Shown here: piece after piece, positions 22,584 to 30,756 of the stretch | How the letters are laid out: every line of letters begins with the position of its first letter | How positions within the stretch are numbered: the stretch's first letter is position 1 | NCBI GenBank assembly: GCA_045632305.1 | Contig: JAZQWL010000041.1 | Location: forward strand, 1-31,749 | Direction of reading: 5' to 3' | DNA length: 31,749 nt | From: SVTX01 sp045632305 | GTDB taxonomy: Bacteria > Bacillota > Clostridia > Oscillospirales > CAG-272 | Made by a program: the position numbers and the translations under genes | Notes under the pieces: model-generated | The model's input: the letters and a program-made list of their open reading frames with translations, nothing else | Database searches by the model: none | Told to the model about the DNA's origin: nothing

Positions 22584-22612
22584 TTGATTTTTGTAAATTT
22601 GTAGTGTATAAT
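22584..22612 (+). promoter_or_regulatory. Promoter of DtxR-family regulator gene
   Basis: TTGATT (22584-22589), 17-bp spacer, TATAAT (22607-22612); GGGAGG precedes ATG 22644. Confidence 0.75.
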
Positions 22613-22643
22613 AATATAAGAATGAAGAAGGGAGGCGCAACGT

Positions 22644-23009
22644 ATGAGTTTACACAGTTCAGGCGAGATGTATCTTGAGAGCATATTTGTCCTGCGAGAA
22701 AAGCTTGACGGAGTCCACGCGATCGACGTATCGGAATATATGGGATTTTCAAAGCCCAGTGTTTCAAGGGCGCTCAAGCTGCTCAAAGCTGACGGCTATA
22801 TTGACATTGACGCCTTCGACCATATTACGTTGACCGACGCGGGCGAGGAGATCGCAAAGAAGATCTTTGAACGCCATACTCTTCTTACCAAGGTATTGAT
22901 AGATATTGGCGTTGATGAAAAAACCGCCACAGAAGATGCCTGCAAGATCGAGCACGATATAAGCGATGAAACGTTTGAAGCGATAAAAAAGCGTTTTGAA
23001 GGAAAATAA
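22644..23009 (+). CDS. Iron-dependent DtxR-family repressor
   Basis: 121 residues: a winged helix-turn-helix (about 5-65, VSEYMGFSKPSVSRALKLLK) and the dimerisation/metal domain (66-121), with no SH3 domain. Metal residues can be matched to DtxR: Met9 (GEMYLES), Cys100, Glu103 and His104 (DACKIEHDISDE) for the primary site and His78 (FERHTLL) for the ancillary one. Met and Cys rather than Asp and Glu point to an Fe-type (IdeR-like) rather than a Mn-type (MntR) protein; the ancillary Glu of DtxR seems absent. It faces the feo operon with three boxes between and around them, so it most likely represses feo when iron is plentiful (inference). Confidence 0.9.
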   Translation: MSLHSSGEMYLESIFVLREKLDGVHAIDVSEYMGFSKPSVSRALKLLKADGYIDIDAFDHITLTDAGEEIAKKIFERHTLLTKVLIDIGVDEKTATEDACKIEHDISDETFEAIKKRFEGK

Positions 23010-23010
23010 T

Positions 23011-23045
23011 AAGGATCCCGACTGACTGTCGGGATCCTTTTATTT
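23011..23045 (+). terminator. Terminator
   Basis: AAGGATCCCGAC (23011-23022) pairs with GTCGGGATCCTT (23028-23039), followed by TTATTTTT. The convergent AraC gene ends at 23046. Confidence 0.9.
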
Positions 23046-23840
23046 TTATGCTCTTTTGGCAAAAAAATTTTTGGGGGTCGTGCCGTAAATTTTCTTAAAG
23101 CTGCGGTAGAACGTGTTGAGAGAAGCAAAGCCGCATTCTCTTGCAAGCGTTGCGACCGCGGGATTTTTCTGATCCTTTGCAAGCTCCGTGAAATGTTGAA
23201 CTCTTACGATGTTTATGTAGTTGCTTATATTTTCGCCGACGTAATGGTTGAAGAGTCGGGAGAAGTAGTATTTATTGTAGCCGAAATCTGAGGATATGGA
23301 TTCAAGGGTGAGCGGCGAGCTGTAATTTTCATTGATATATTTAAGTACGTCGAGAATGAAGTCGATGCTTCCTTGGTTTTCAATAGGGAGGGAGGGATAA
23401 TGGTTGAAAAGATGCCCCATTATTATATTTATGTATCCCTTCTTTGTAAGCGGGGGCATTTGTTCGTTGCAGTAATACAAAATGTCGATAAATTCAAGAA
23501 GCGTGCGGTTGAAATCTTTATCGTCGAGCTTTACGGGTAGGGTGGATTTTTTGAGTATTTTTCCGACGTCGCCGCTGTAATTTGTTGGAATGACCATAAA
23601 GTATTTTGTGTATTTCGGGTCGGGCTCGTAGCTGTGAACGTAGTAGTTATGCACGAAAATAATATCGTCGGGCTCTGCTTCGAGCGTGCGGTCGCCCACG
23701 GTTGCCTTCATTTTTCCCGAGATCACGTATAGGATCTCGATACAGTTGTGAAAGTGCTTTGGCACGTCGCCGTCTATATTGATGCCGATTGAAAAATTCG
23801 GGTCGCGGTCATGGTGATGCTCGTAAATAATGTTTTTCAT
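23046..23840 (-). CDS. AraC-family transcriptional regulator
   Basis: 264 residues. A cupin-like sensor domain (about 10-95, with PKHFHNCIEILYVISG, the usual ligand-pocket strand with histidines) precedes two helix-turn-helix units at about 160-262 (LTLESISSDFGYNKYYFSRL and NPAVATLARECGFASLNTF, then YRSFKKIYGTTPKNF, the family signature). The frame is open to 23906, but GGAGA lies before ATG 23840, which is used. It is divergent from the oxidoreductase/ThuA pair with overlapping promoters, so it probably controls them in response to a sugar or its product. Confidence 0.92.
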   Translation of the reverse strand: MKNIIYEHHHDRDPNFSIGINIDGDVPKHFHNCIEILYVISGKMKATVGDRTLEAEPDDIIFVHNYYVHSYEPDPKYTKYFMVIPTNYSGDVGKILKKSTLPVKLDDKDFNRTLLEFIDILYYCNEQMPPLTKKGYINIIMGHLFNHYPSLPIENQGSIDFILDVLKYINENYSSPLTLESISSDFGYNKYYFSRLFNHYVGENISNYINIVRVQHFTELAKDQKNPAVATLARECGFASLNTFYRSFKKIYGTTPKNFFAKRA

Positions 23841-23859
23841 TTTATATTTTCTCCGAAAG

Positions 23860-23946
23860 TCAATATTTGAAAGGAAATACTGCATTTTTGCCATTGAAAT
23901 TATCAATATTTGATGATATTATAACATTGAGGACGTAAAAAGTCAA
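23860..23946. promoter_or_regulatory. Divergent promoters with paired palindromes
   Basis: Plus strand: TTGAAA (23894-23899), 17 bp, TATTAT (23917-23922). Minus strand: TTGACT (23946-23941), 17 bp, TATAAT (23923-23918). The two -10 boxes overlap. TCAATATTTGA occurs twice, at 23860-23870 and 23903-23913, 43 bp apart centre to centre, about four helix turns, which suits a dimeric AraC protein binding or looping. Confidence 0.65.
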
Positions 23947-23974
23947 GTGAAAATATATTAACGGAGGGCAAAAT

Positions 23975-25036
23975 ATGAAAATCGGTATTATCGGTTACGG
24001 TGGAATGGCAGTACATCACCATACGCACATGATTCCCGTATTTAACAGAGAGGGGTATCCCGAGGTAGTTGAGGTTAAGGGCGTTTACGATATAAACCCC
24101 GCACGTTGCGAGATTGCGGCGAGCCGCGGACTCGTTGTATATGATAGCGCAGAGGCGCTTCTTTCCGACGAGGAGATCAAGGCAGTTCTTGTTGCGACTC
24201 CCAACGATTGGCATATGCCTTACGTTGTAATGGCGGCGGAACACGGCAAGCACGTTATCACGGAAAAGCCCGCTGCACTTTCGAGTGAAGAGACCGCTAA
24301 AATGTATGAGGCGGCAAAGAAAAACGGCGTTGTTTTTACGCCCCACCAGAACAGACGATGGGATGAGGATTTCCTTGCGATCAAGGAAATCGTTGAGAGC
24401 GGAGAGATCGGTACAGTTTATAAAATCGAGTCCAGAGTTGTGAGCAGTAACGGTATCCCCGGCGCGTGGAGAAAGTGCTTCAAGCAGGGCGGTGGCATGA
24501 TGCTTGACTGGGGCGTTCATCTTATTGACCAGGCGCTTCTTATGATCGACTCCCCCGTAAAATCGGTTTACTGTGATTATTCATACATCGCGGGCGAGGA
24601 CGTTGACGACGGCTTCGATCTCGAGATCAAGTTCGAAAACGGTGTTATATACAGAATCGTAGTTGATACAAATACGTTTATTCAGCTCCCTCGTTGGAGA
24701 GCTTACGGCCGCGAGGGCACAGCGGAGATCACCGACTGGGCGATGAACGGTAAGATCGTCAGCGTTCTTCAGAGAGTTGACGATCAGCTTGAAGGAATCC
24801 GCGCGGGCAACGGCTTTACGAAGACCATGGCGTACAGACGCGCCGAAACCGTTCAGGAAAGACCCATTGAAAGAGTATGGAGCGATGCGAACGCGTTCTA
24901 CCGCAACTTTATGGACGCGGTACTTAATGGCGACCCCACAACCGTTAAGGAAAATCAGGTTATGCGCGTATTCAGAGTAATGGAAAACGCGTACAGATCC
25001 GCGCACGAGAACAGAGTGATCGAGGAGGTTATCTGA
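23975..25036 (+). CDS. Gfo/Idh/MocA-family oxidoreductase
   Basis: 353 residues. The N-terminal Rossmann domain holds GIIGYGGMA (4-12) and the diagnostic EKP (ITEKPAAL, 95-102). The C-terminal domain has GGGMMLDWGVHLIDQ (172-186) with Asp178 and His182 as the likely catalytic pair. Family members are NAD(P)-dependent dehydrogenases of sugars, inositols and their derivatives; substrate is not predictable here. GGAGGGC stands before the ATG. Its stop and the start of the ThuA gene are two bases apart, so the two genes are one unit. Confidence 0.94.
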   Translation: MKIGIIGYGGMAVHHHTHMIPVFNREGYPEVVEVKGVYDINPARCEIAASRGLVVYDSAEALLSDEEIKAVLVATPNDWHMPYVVMAAEHGKHVITEKPAALSSEETAKMYEAAKKNGVVFTPHQNRRWDEDFLAIKEIVESGEIGTVYKIESRVVSSNGIPGAWRKCFKQGGGMMLDWGVHLIDQALLMIDSPVKSVYCDYSYIAGEDVDDGFDLEIKFENGVIYRIVVDTNTFIQLPRWRAYGREGTAEITDWAMNGKIVSVLQRVDDQLEGIRAGNGFTKTMAYRRAETVQERPIERVWSDANAFYRNFMDAVLNGDPTTVKENQVMRVFRVMENAYRSAHENRVIEEVI

Positions 25037-25038
25037 TT

Positions 25039-25767
25039 ATGAAGACGGTAACCGTAGTTACAGAGCTTCGCGCGGGCGGTAATGAGGTTGGCTTTAACGC
25101 CGCTTATCCGGAGGGTATGGATGCTTGCCTTTGCTCGCTTGTTTCCGACGCGGGCTATAAGGTCAATTTGATACATACCTCTCCCGAGCACGATGGTAGC
25201 GCGCTTACGGATGAAATACTTCAAGAGACCGACGTGTTGATCTGGTGGGGACACGCGTTCCACCATTTCGTGCTTGATTCGGTTGCAGAGAGAGTTGCAA
25301 ACAGAGTAAACCGTGGCATGGGTATTATTTTCTTGCATTCCGCGCACTTCTCAAAGCCCTTTAAAAAGCTTATGGGAACCTCCTGCGCTCTTTCATGGAG
25401 AGAGGCCAATGAAAAAGAAAGAGTGTGGGCGATCGATCCCGCTCACCCCATCGCGCGCGGAATCCCCGAGAGCTTCGTTATCGAGCATGAGGAAATGTAC
25501 GGTGAGCCGTTTTATATCCCCACTCCCGATGAGCTTGTGTTCCTCGGTTGGTTTAAGGGGGGCGAGGTCATGAGATCGGGTTGCGTTTGGCGTCGCGGCA
25601 GAGGAAAGGCGTTTTTCTTCCAGCCGGGACACGAAACCCTTCCTACGTATAAGAACGGGCACGTTCGCAGAATTATTCTGAACGCGATCGAATATATTAT
25701 GCCCGATGAGGTGGCGTCATCGTTGGGCGGCGCGCACGTTCCCGTCCCGCTTGAGCCACTTGATTAA
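25039..25767 (+). CDS. ThuA-like domain protein
   Basis: 242 residues, a ThuA (trehalose utilisation) domain with the glutamine-amidotransferase-like fold. Visible are DVLIWWGHAFHHFV (66-79), MGIIFLHSAHFSKPFKKLMG, DPAHPIARGIPESFVIEHEE and GKAFFFQPGHETLPTYKN, all in family order. ThuA proteins are linked to disaccharide and sugar-alcohol use in Rhizobium and often sit beside Gfo/Idh oxidoreductases, as here; their exact reaction is not well established. The ribosome site GAGGAGG lies in the end of the upstream gene. A terminator follows within ten bases. Confidence 0.92.
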   Translation: MKTVTVVTELRAGGNEVGFNAAYPEGMDACLCSLVSDAGYKVNLIHTSPEHDGSALTDEILQETDVLIWWGHAFHHFVLDSVAERVANRVNRGMGIIFLHSAHFSKPFKKLMGTSCALSWREANEKERVWAIDPAHPIARGIPESFVIEHEEMYGEPFYIPTPDELVFLGWFKGGEVMRSGCVWRRGRGKAFFFQPGHETLPTYKNGHVRRIILNAIEYIMPDEVASSLGGAHVPVPLEPLD

Positions 25768-25775
25768 AAAAATTC

Positions 25776-25805
25776 AAGCCCGACCGCAAGGTCGGGCTTT
25801 TTTTA
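25776..25805. terminator. Bidirectional terminator
   Basis: AAGCCCGACC (25776-25785) and GGTCGGGCTT (25790-25799) around GCAA, then a T-run; an A-run precedes the stem for the convergent BspA-like gene. Confidence 0.9.
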
Positions 25806-27275
25806 TTCGGGCATATAATTGTAATGAATTGTAACTCCGTCAAAGTATCCCGGGTGAACCACCTGTGAGAATTTTTCTTCGGTTCCGCCGTAGTATACGT
25901 CGGTAAGCTGATAAGAGCCCTGGATGGCGTCTTCAAACGCGATAATGCTATCAGGCAGATAAAGGGTGCGAAGACCGATGCTTCCGTCAAAGGCGTTCTT
26001 TCGAACTACCATTACGCCGTCGGATATCACGATGGTCTGAATTTTGCGGCACATAGCAAAGGTGTCGCCAAGAACGTCTACTATCTTTCCGGGGATGGTA
26101 ATTTCGGTCAAGCGGTCGCATCCGTAGAACGCTCTCGCACCGAGAAGAGTCATATTCTCGGGCAGGATCACTCCGAGAAGCTTTGAGCAACCCTCGAATG
26201 CGGATTCGTTGATGCTTATAAGTCCTTCGGGGAGGGATACGGACGTAAGCTCTTCGCAACCGTGGAATGCGGAGCTTTGAATATGAGCGACGCCCGAGGG
26301 AATGGATATTTCTGCAAGCTTTTTGCAATTCATGAATGCTGACGGGCCGATGTACGTAACCGTTGCGGGAAGGGAGATCTGTGCAAGCTTTTCACAGCCG
26401 TAGAATGCGGCCTCGTCAATCTTGTCAAGAGCGCCCGAGAAGGTAACGCTCTCAAGAGAAGAGCAGTTTGCGAAGGTGGACGTTTTGAGGGTTTTCACAC
26501 CTGTCGGAATCGCAATACCTTTAAGCGAGGAGCAATCAATAAACGCGCTCTCACCGATCTCGGTGAGGTTTTCGGGGAGATTGACTTCCTTTAAGCTTTT
26601 TGCGGAAGCAAACGCGAGGTCTGCGATCATTTTTACGGTGTCGGGGAGATTTGCGGTGTCTTCGGTTCTGCCGAGCGCGTACTGAATAAGCGTTTCACCG
26701 CCAGACGTATAGAGGCATCCGTCAATCGCCGTATATTTTGCGTTTTCCGCGGAAACCGTGAATTCCTTGAGCGAAGTCGTGCCGGAGAACGCGCCGTAGC
26801 CGATACTGATGACGCCCTTGCCAAGCTTTACGGATTCGACGGAGGTATCGTTGAAGAACGCGTAATGGCTTATAGTTTCGACGCCATCTCCGATCTCAAC
26901 GGTCTTGATGGCGGTGCAGTCCTTGAAAGCGTTGAATTTAATTATTTTTACGTTGTTGCCTATCACAAGGGATCTGATGCTTGTGTTGCCCTCAAAGGCG
27001 CTTTCGTTTACGGTAGTAACGGGAAGATTGTTGTACGTGTCGATCACAATATCCGTGTCGGTGCAAGTGCCGATGCCCGTACAGGTGTAATCAAGCCCGC
27101 CCTCATTGAGAGTAAAGGCGAGGCCCTCGCTTGACACGAGACCGTTAATGGTGGGAGCGGTGGCTTTAGGATCGTCTTTTTTGTTTAAAAGGATCACCGT
27201 GATTACTGTCGCGGCGACGATTAAAAGTATCAGCGCGCACAGAAGAGGTATCCATATCTTTTTATTTTTGAGCAT
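25803..27275 (-). CDS. Membrane-anchored BspA-like leucine-rich repeat protein
   Basis: 490 residues. A basic N-terminus and one membrane helix (about 8-31) with no lipobox or clear cleavage site suggest a type II anchor with an extracellular body. Residues about 45-95 form a module (LDYTCTGIGTCTDTDIVIDT) shared with the broken gene at 17001-18130. Then come about 14 LRR_5 repeats of the form GxxxIxxxAFxxCxxLxxVxLP, ending in YYGGTEEKFSQV. BspA-type proteins are found on the surface of many gut bacteria and often bind host or bacterial partners; ligand unknown. GGAGG stands seven bases before ATG 27275; the ATG at 27290 precedes that site and is rejected. Single-gene unit. Confidence 0.9.
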   Translation of the reverse strand: MLKNKKIWIPLLCALILLIVAATVITVILLNKKDDPKATAPTINGLVSSEGLAFTLNEGGLDYTCTGIGTCTDTDIVIDTYNNLPVTTVNESAFEGNTSIRSLVIGNNVKIIKFNAFKDCTAIKTVEIGDGVETISHYAFFNDTSVESVKLGKGVISIGYGAFSGTTSLKEFTVSAENAKYTAIDGCLYTSGGETLIQYALGRTEDTANLPDTVKMIADLAFASAKSLKEVNLPENLTEIGESAFIDCSSLKGIAIPTGVKTLKTSTFANCSSLESVTFSGALDKIDEAAFYGCEKLAQISLPATVTYIGPSAFMNCKKLAEISIPSGVAHIQSSAFHGCEELTSVSLPEGLISINESAFEGCSKLLGVILPENMTLLGARAFYGCDRLTEITIPGKIVDVLGDTFAMCRKIQTIVISDGVMVVRKNAFDGSIGLRTLYLPDSIIAFEDAIQGSYQLTDVYYGGTEEKFSQVVHPGYFDGVTIHYNYMPE

Positions 27276-27305
27276 TTTTATCCTCCGCAAAAAATATCTA
27301 AAACC

Positions 27306-27334
27306 ATTTTACCATTTTTCTTTTAAAAATGCAA
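27306..27334 (-). promoter_or_regulatory. Promoter of BspA-like gene
   Basis: Minus strand TTGCAT (27334-27329), 17-bp spacer, TAAAAT (27311-27306). The 170 bases beyond, up to the divergent promoter, show no further site. Confidence 0.55.
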
Positions 27335-27508
27335 GTGGAAATTTTGCTTGCGCGCGCGTTATTGACAAAAACTGAAAATTGTTTTAATGAAAGCAGAAAT
27401 TTTTGCAGGTGCGACAAAAAGAAAATGCTGATTATTATTTTGGCGGCGCGGTGAAGGTTGACCGTGCGATCCTGCTTGGCGATTAGACACATGTCGTGGG
27501 ATATAGTC

Positions 27509-27537
27509 TTGACGAATTCGCTGTTTTGGTATATAAT
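27509..27537 (+). promoter_or_regulatory. Promoter of solute-binding protein gene
   Basis: TTGACG (27509-27514), 17-bp spacer, TATAAT (27532-27537); AAAGGAGAG follows before ATG 27573. Confidence 0.8.
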
Positions 27538-27572
27538 TATATTAGGAAGATTGCAGAAAGGAGAGAAATTAT

Positions 27573-30197
27573 ATGAAAAAGAGAATATTGGCCTTTATAT
27601 TGGTTACCGTTATGGTGATGTCGGTTCTTGCTTCGTGCGGAAATCCTATGCAGGATAGTGACTCAGTACGCGAACCGTCGACCACCGAAGAGTACACGAC
27701 ACGAAAGAAGAAGGGCGACAAGGAAAAGCATACCGAGGAAGAAGAAACCACGCTCGGCGAGTGGGATGGCGAGACAAAGCTTAATTACACCTACAGAGTA
27801 GGCAGGGAAGAGCTTGGCTCGAATTTTAATCCTCACGTTGCGATGACGGATGCTGACCGTGAGATCTTTCAGTATATTTCTTCTCCGTTCGTGGACGTAT
27901 CGATAAAGACCTCGGGAAACGGCGGCGTATATCAGTGGGTATACGAAATGGCAACCGCGGTGACCGATGTGACCGCGCAGCACAGAGGTGATCTTACAAA
28001 GTACGGTGTCACTCTTCCCGACGGAAAAGATTTGGACGATATTACGGAGGGCTACGTTTACGAGATCTCTCTTAATCCCGATGCGAAATGGGAAAACGGA
28101 GCTGATATCACTGCAAATGAATACGTAACCTCTATGTATTGGCTCCTTAGTCCCGACATGAGAAATTCGGGAGCGGAGAGATATTATAAAGGAGATGCCG
28201 CTCTTGCGGGAGCATACGAGTTTTACAATTCGGGATCCCCCATGTACGCGCCTGCGGTTCCCGCGTACGGCGGCGATGAAACCCCTGATTATTCGTTCGA
28301 TATAGATCAGGCAATTGCGCAGGGTAATCTTTACATTAACGTTTACTCTGAGAATATGACACTGTATCCTTTGAGTCTTGTTGACCTCAATAAAATTTAT
28401 CTTGGCAATGAAGAGGTTGCAAGCACGCTTGCGGCTTTGGCGGAGGATGCTAACATTTACGGTTATACAAGGGTTACAGAAGAAAACAGAGATATTGTTT
28501 TTGACGTTATAAAGAAAATTCTTTTAGTATTCGGCATTTCCTCCGAAGATGACGCTGCGGATATTTTAAAGGAAGCCCTGTTCTATTTTACGAATGAATA
28601 TAAGGAAGCTCTCGACTTTAATTCTACGGTAGGACTTTATGCGGTCGATGATTACACCATTCGGTACGTTTGCGAGAGCGGTATCGATTTTAATCTGTTT
28701 TTGAATTTCCTTCGATTTAATTGGCTGGTCTATCTGCCTCTTTATAGGGACGCTATGGATAATGGATTGTTCCCCATCGTTTCATATTACGGAACGAATT
28801 TAAATAGCACTGTATCGTACGGCCCGTATAAATTGGAGACGTATGATCATGGCAAACAGGCAGTTCTGGTACAGAACGAGAATTGGTACGGTTGGGAGAA
28901 AAATGCGGATGGCACACCCAAGAGGGATGCGGAAGGCAATTTGATATCTTTTACCAATTTCGAGGTTGACGGCGAGAGAGTTCGTCAGTACGTAACCACG
29001 AAGATTCAGATCGACGTTATGAAATACGATCAGATAAAGTATTCCTTCCTTAAGGGTGATCTTTCCGAGTTTACACCCGCCCCCGAGGAGCTTTCATGGT
29101 ATTCGATGTCAGACAAGATGATGAGGGCAGACGAGGAATATACCTTGTTCCTGTTTATGAATCATTGGGTCGATGTCCTTCAGTATATTGACGGTCGCGG
29201 TGATAATGTGAATTCAATTGTTCTGAGCAACGATAATTTCAGACGCGCTCTATCGATGTCATTTAACAGAGCGGAGTTTGCGATGTCCACCCCCGGATAT
29301 GAGCCCGCGATAGGAATTATGAATTCGCTTTATCATTATGATCTTTATAATGATCCCGAATCCTCGTACCGCAATTCCGAGGTGGCTATGCAGGCAACGG
29401 TGGATCTTTACGGTGTAGAATACGGTGAGGATAAGACGTACAAGAATCTTGAGGAAGCGTATTATTCTATTACGGGATATAATCTTTCCGCGGCGCGCTC
29501 TCTTATGAAGACAGCGTGTGAGGAGCTTGTGTCCGCAGGTCTCTACACTGAAGGTGAGAATATAAATATCAGGATCGCATGGTCCGGTACCGAGCTTACA
29601 GAGGAAGATAAAGAGCTGGAAAGACTTATAAATCAATACGTCAATGAAGCTATCGAGGGATCCGGATTCGGAAGAATTACGTTTGAGGCGGTTGGAAACG
29701 TTGATGATCGTTATGACTCGGTTTTCTTAGGTGAATATGCCATGGGCTACGGCGCATGGGGCGGTGACGTGTTTGATCCGTTCTCACAGATGAAGAATTA
29801 TTGTGATATAAGTTATATGTTTGGTCAAATGAGCGAAGGACACTTCTGGAATTTCACTTCAAGTAATCTGACGATCAGAATTGACGGCACGGACGTTACC
29901 ATGACTTGGTATGATTGGTCAGGGGCGTGTACGTCGGGCGAATATGCGGACGCGGATTATGAAACGAAGCTTTATATTACAGCGACAATGGAAGCGGAAT
30001 TTTTGAAGCTTGGATTGTTCGTTCCCCTGTTTTATTCCACGAACAGCTTCCTTGTTTCGTATCAGCTTGATTATTATACTTATGATTATAATATATTGTA
30101 CGGCTTTGGCGGTCTTCGTCTTATGAAGTATAATTGCGATGATGCCACCTGGGCAGAGGTGATTGCCAATGAAGGCGTTATCTATTGCGAGTGGTAA
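27573..30197 (+). CDS. Large ABC-transporter solute-binding lipoprotein
   Basis: 874 residues. The signal peptide ends in LASC, with Cys22 as the lipid anchor. Residues about 25-65 are a low-complexity Thr/Glu/Lys linker. The remainder belongs to the family 5 solute-binding proteins (peptide, nickel, oligosaccharide type): AKWENGADITANEYVTSMYW around 170-190 is the usual opening block, FRRALSMSFNRAEFA (about 560) and the GDVFDPFSQM segment (about 730) are later ones. Family members are normally 500-620 residues; here the extra length lies mostly in the N-terminal half (about 200-330), suggesting inserted subdomains. No permease or ATPase genes are adjacent, so it is an orphan or part of a system encoded elsewhere. 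Ligand unknown. Codon use is like the neighbours. Confidence 0.88.
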   Translation: MKKRILAFILVTVMVMSVLASCGNPMQDSDSVREPSTTEEYTTRKKKGDKEKHTEEEETTLGEWDGETKLNYTYRVGREELGSNFNPHVAMTDADREIFQYISSPFVDVSIKTSGNGGVYQWVYEMATAVTDVTAQHRGDLTKYGVTLPDGKDLDDITEGYVYEISLNPDAKWENGADITANEYVTSMYWLLSPDMRNSGAERYYKGDAALAGAYEFYNSGSPMYAPAVPAYGGDETPDYSFDIDQAIAQGNLYINVYSENMTLYPLSLVDLNKIYLGNEEVASTLAALAEDANIYGYTRVTEENRDIVFDVIKKILLVFGISSEDDAADILKEALFYFTNEYKEALDFNSTVGLYAVDDYTIRYVCESGIDFNLFLNFLRFNWLVYLPLYRDAMDNGLFPIVSYYGTNLNSTVSYGPYKLETYDHGKQAVLVQNENWYGWEKNADGTPKRDAEGNLISFTNFEVDGERVRQYVTTKIQIDVMKYDQIKYSFLKGDLSEFTPAPEELSWYSMSDKMMRADEEYTLFLFMNHWVDVLQYIDGRGDNVNSIVLSNDNFRRALSMSFNRAEFAMSTPGYEPAIGIMNSLYHYDLYNDPESSYRNSEVAMQATVDLYGVEYGEDKTYKNLEEAYYSITGYNLSAARSLMKTACEELVSAGLYTEGENINIRIAWSGTELTEEDKELERLINQYVNEAIEGSGFGRITFEAVGNVDDRYDSVFLGEYAMGYGAWGGDVFDPFSQMKNYCDISYMFGQMSEGHFWNFTSSNLTIRIDGTDVTMTWYDWSGACTSGEYADADYETKLYITATMEAEFLKLGLFVPLFYSTNSFLVSYQLDYYTYDYNILYGFGGLRLMKYNCDDATWAEVIANEGVIYCEW

Positions 30198-30215
30198 TAA
30201 ATTATTATAAATTTA

Positions 30216-30249
30216 GAAAGCACCCGACTTGTGTCGGATGCTTTCTTTA
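30216..30249 (+). terminator. Terminator
   Basis: GAAAGCA-C-CCGAC pairs with GTCGG-A-TGCTTTC around TTGT, one mismatch, followed by TTTAT. Confidence 0.75.
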
Positions 30250-30250
30250 T

Positions 30251-30379
30251 AGAAGGAGAGATTTTCGCGTTATGCTTCGCATAACATTGCACCCTTGGGC
30301 AAAAAGAAGGAGAGATTCTCGCGTTATGCTCCGCATAACATTGCACCCTTGGGAAAAAAGAAGGAGAGATTCTGAACTC
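30251..30379. repeat. 54-bp tandem repeat array with tRNA-tail motif
   Basis: Units start at 30251, 30305 and 30359, exactly 54 bases apart: two full units and the start of a third. Each opens with AGAAGGAGAGATT, which is the reverse complement of the 3' end of the tRNA-Ser gene at 30518-30609, and each full unit contains the hairpin GTTATGC-TYC-GCATAAC followed by ATTGCACCCTTGGG. The third unit keeps more of the tRNA sequence (GAGATTCTGAACTC against GAGATTCGAACTC in the tRNA). Confidence 0.85.
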
Positions 30380-30460
30380 AGTTTTGCGGCAAAATGAATT
30401 TTCAAAGTGTAGTAATCAAACCGCAAAACATGCAAATTCTTGCGAATTTGCGAGAGTTCA
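30372..30460. other. Nested inverted repeats after the array
   Basis: TGAACTC (from about 30372) and GAGTTCA (30454-30460) enclose TTTTGCGG/CCGCAAAA and AAATTC-TTGC-GAATTT. The arms could form one long imperfect stem. No gene is seen. Confidence 0.5.
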
Positions 30461-30483
30461 TCATCGTATCATTTTTCACGAAA

Positions 30484-30517
30484 AAATAAAGGGTAGCTGA
30501 TGCTACCCTTTATTTTT
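30484..30517. terminator. Terminator after tRNA-Ser
   Basis: AATAAAGGGTAGC and GCTACCCTTTATT form a perfect 13-bp stem around TGAT, with A- and T-runs on the two sides. It lies directly after the tRNA 3' end on the minus strand. Confidence 0.85.
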
Positions 30518-30609
30518 TGGCGGAGAAGGAGAGATTCGAACTCTCGAACCGCTTTTGACGGTTACACGATTTCCAATCGTGCGCGCTCGACCAACTACGC
30601 GACTTCTCC
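30518..30609 (-). tRNA. tRNA-Ser (anticodon GGA)
   Basis: 92 bases including an encoded CCA. Acceptor GGAGAAG pairs with CTTCTCC, discriminator G; anticodon stem CACGA/TCGTG with loop TTGGAAA gives anticodon GGA, reading UCC and UCU. The long variable arm (ACCGTCAAAAGCGGT) and the T-arm with GAGTTCGAATCTC are typical of tRNA-Ser. Confidence 0.96.
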
Positions 30610-30644
30610 AAAGTCTATTGGTTGTCGTTCTTGACGACTAAAAT

Positions 30645-30673
30645 ATAATATCACAAAACTTATCTTTTGTCAA
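30645..30673 (-). promoter_or_regulatory. Promoter of tRNA-Ser
   Basis: Minus strand TTGACA (30673-30668), 17-bp spacer, TATTAT (30650-30645). Confidence 0.8.
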
Positions 30674-30723
30674 GACATTTTTCAAAAAAAGTCGCAAAAT
30701 TATTTTTCTTTTGTCTACAACGC

Positions 30724-30753
30724 AGAAAGCACACACCGAGGTGTGTGCTTTCT
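30724..30753 (-). terminator. Terminator of lipoprotein transcript
   Basis: AGAAAGCACACAC (30724-30736) and GTGTGTGCTTTCT (30741-30753) around CGAG. On the minus strand the following bases are only moderately T-rich, but position right after the gene fits. Confidence 0.7.
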
Positions 30754-30756
30754 ATA

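Noticed and set aside
30251..30379. CRISPR array
   Set aside because: Period of 54 with almost identical whole units and no variable spacers; only two and a bit units and no cas genes.
30185..30397. 70-codon frame with an 18-residue protein repeat
   Set aside because: The repeat is simply the 54-bp DNA repeat read in one frame; it begins inside the solute-binding protein gene and crosses its terminator.
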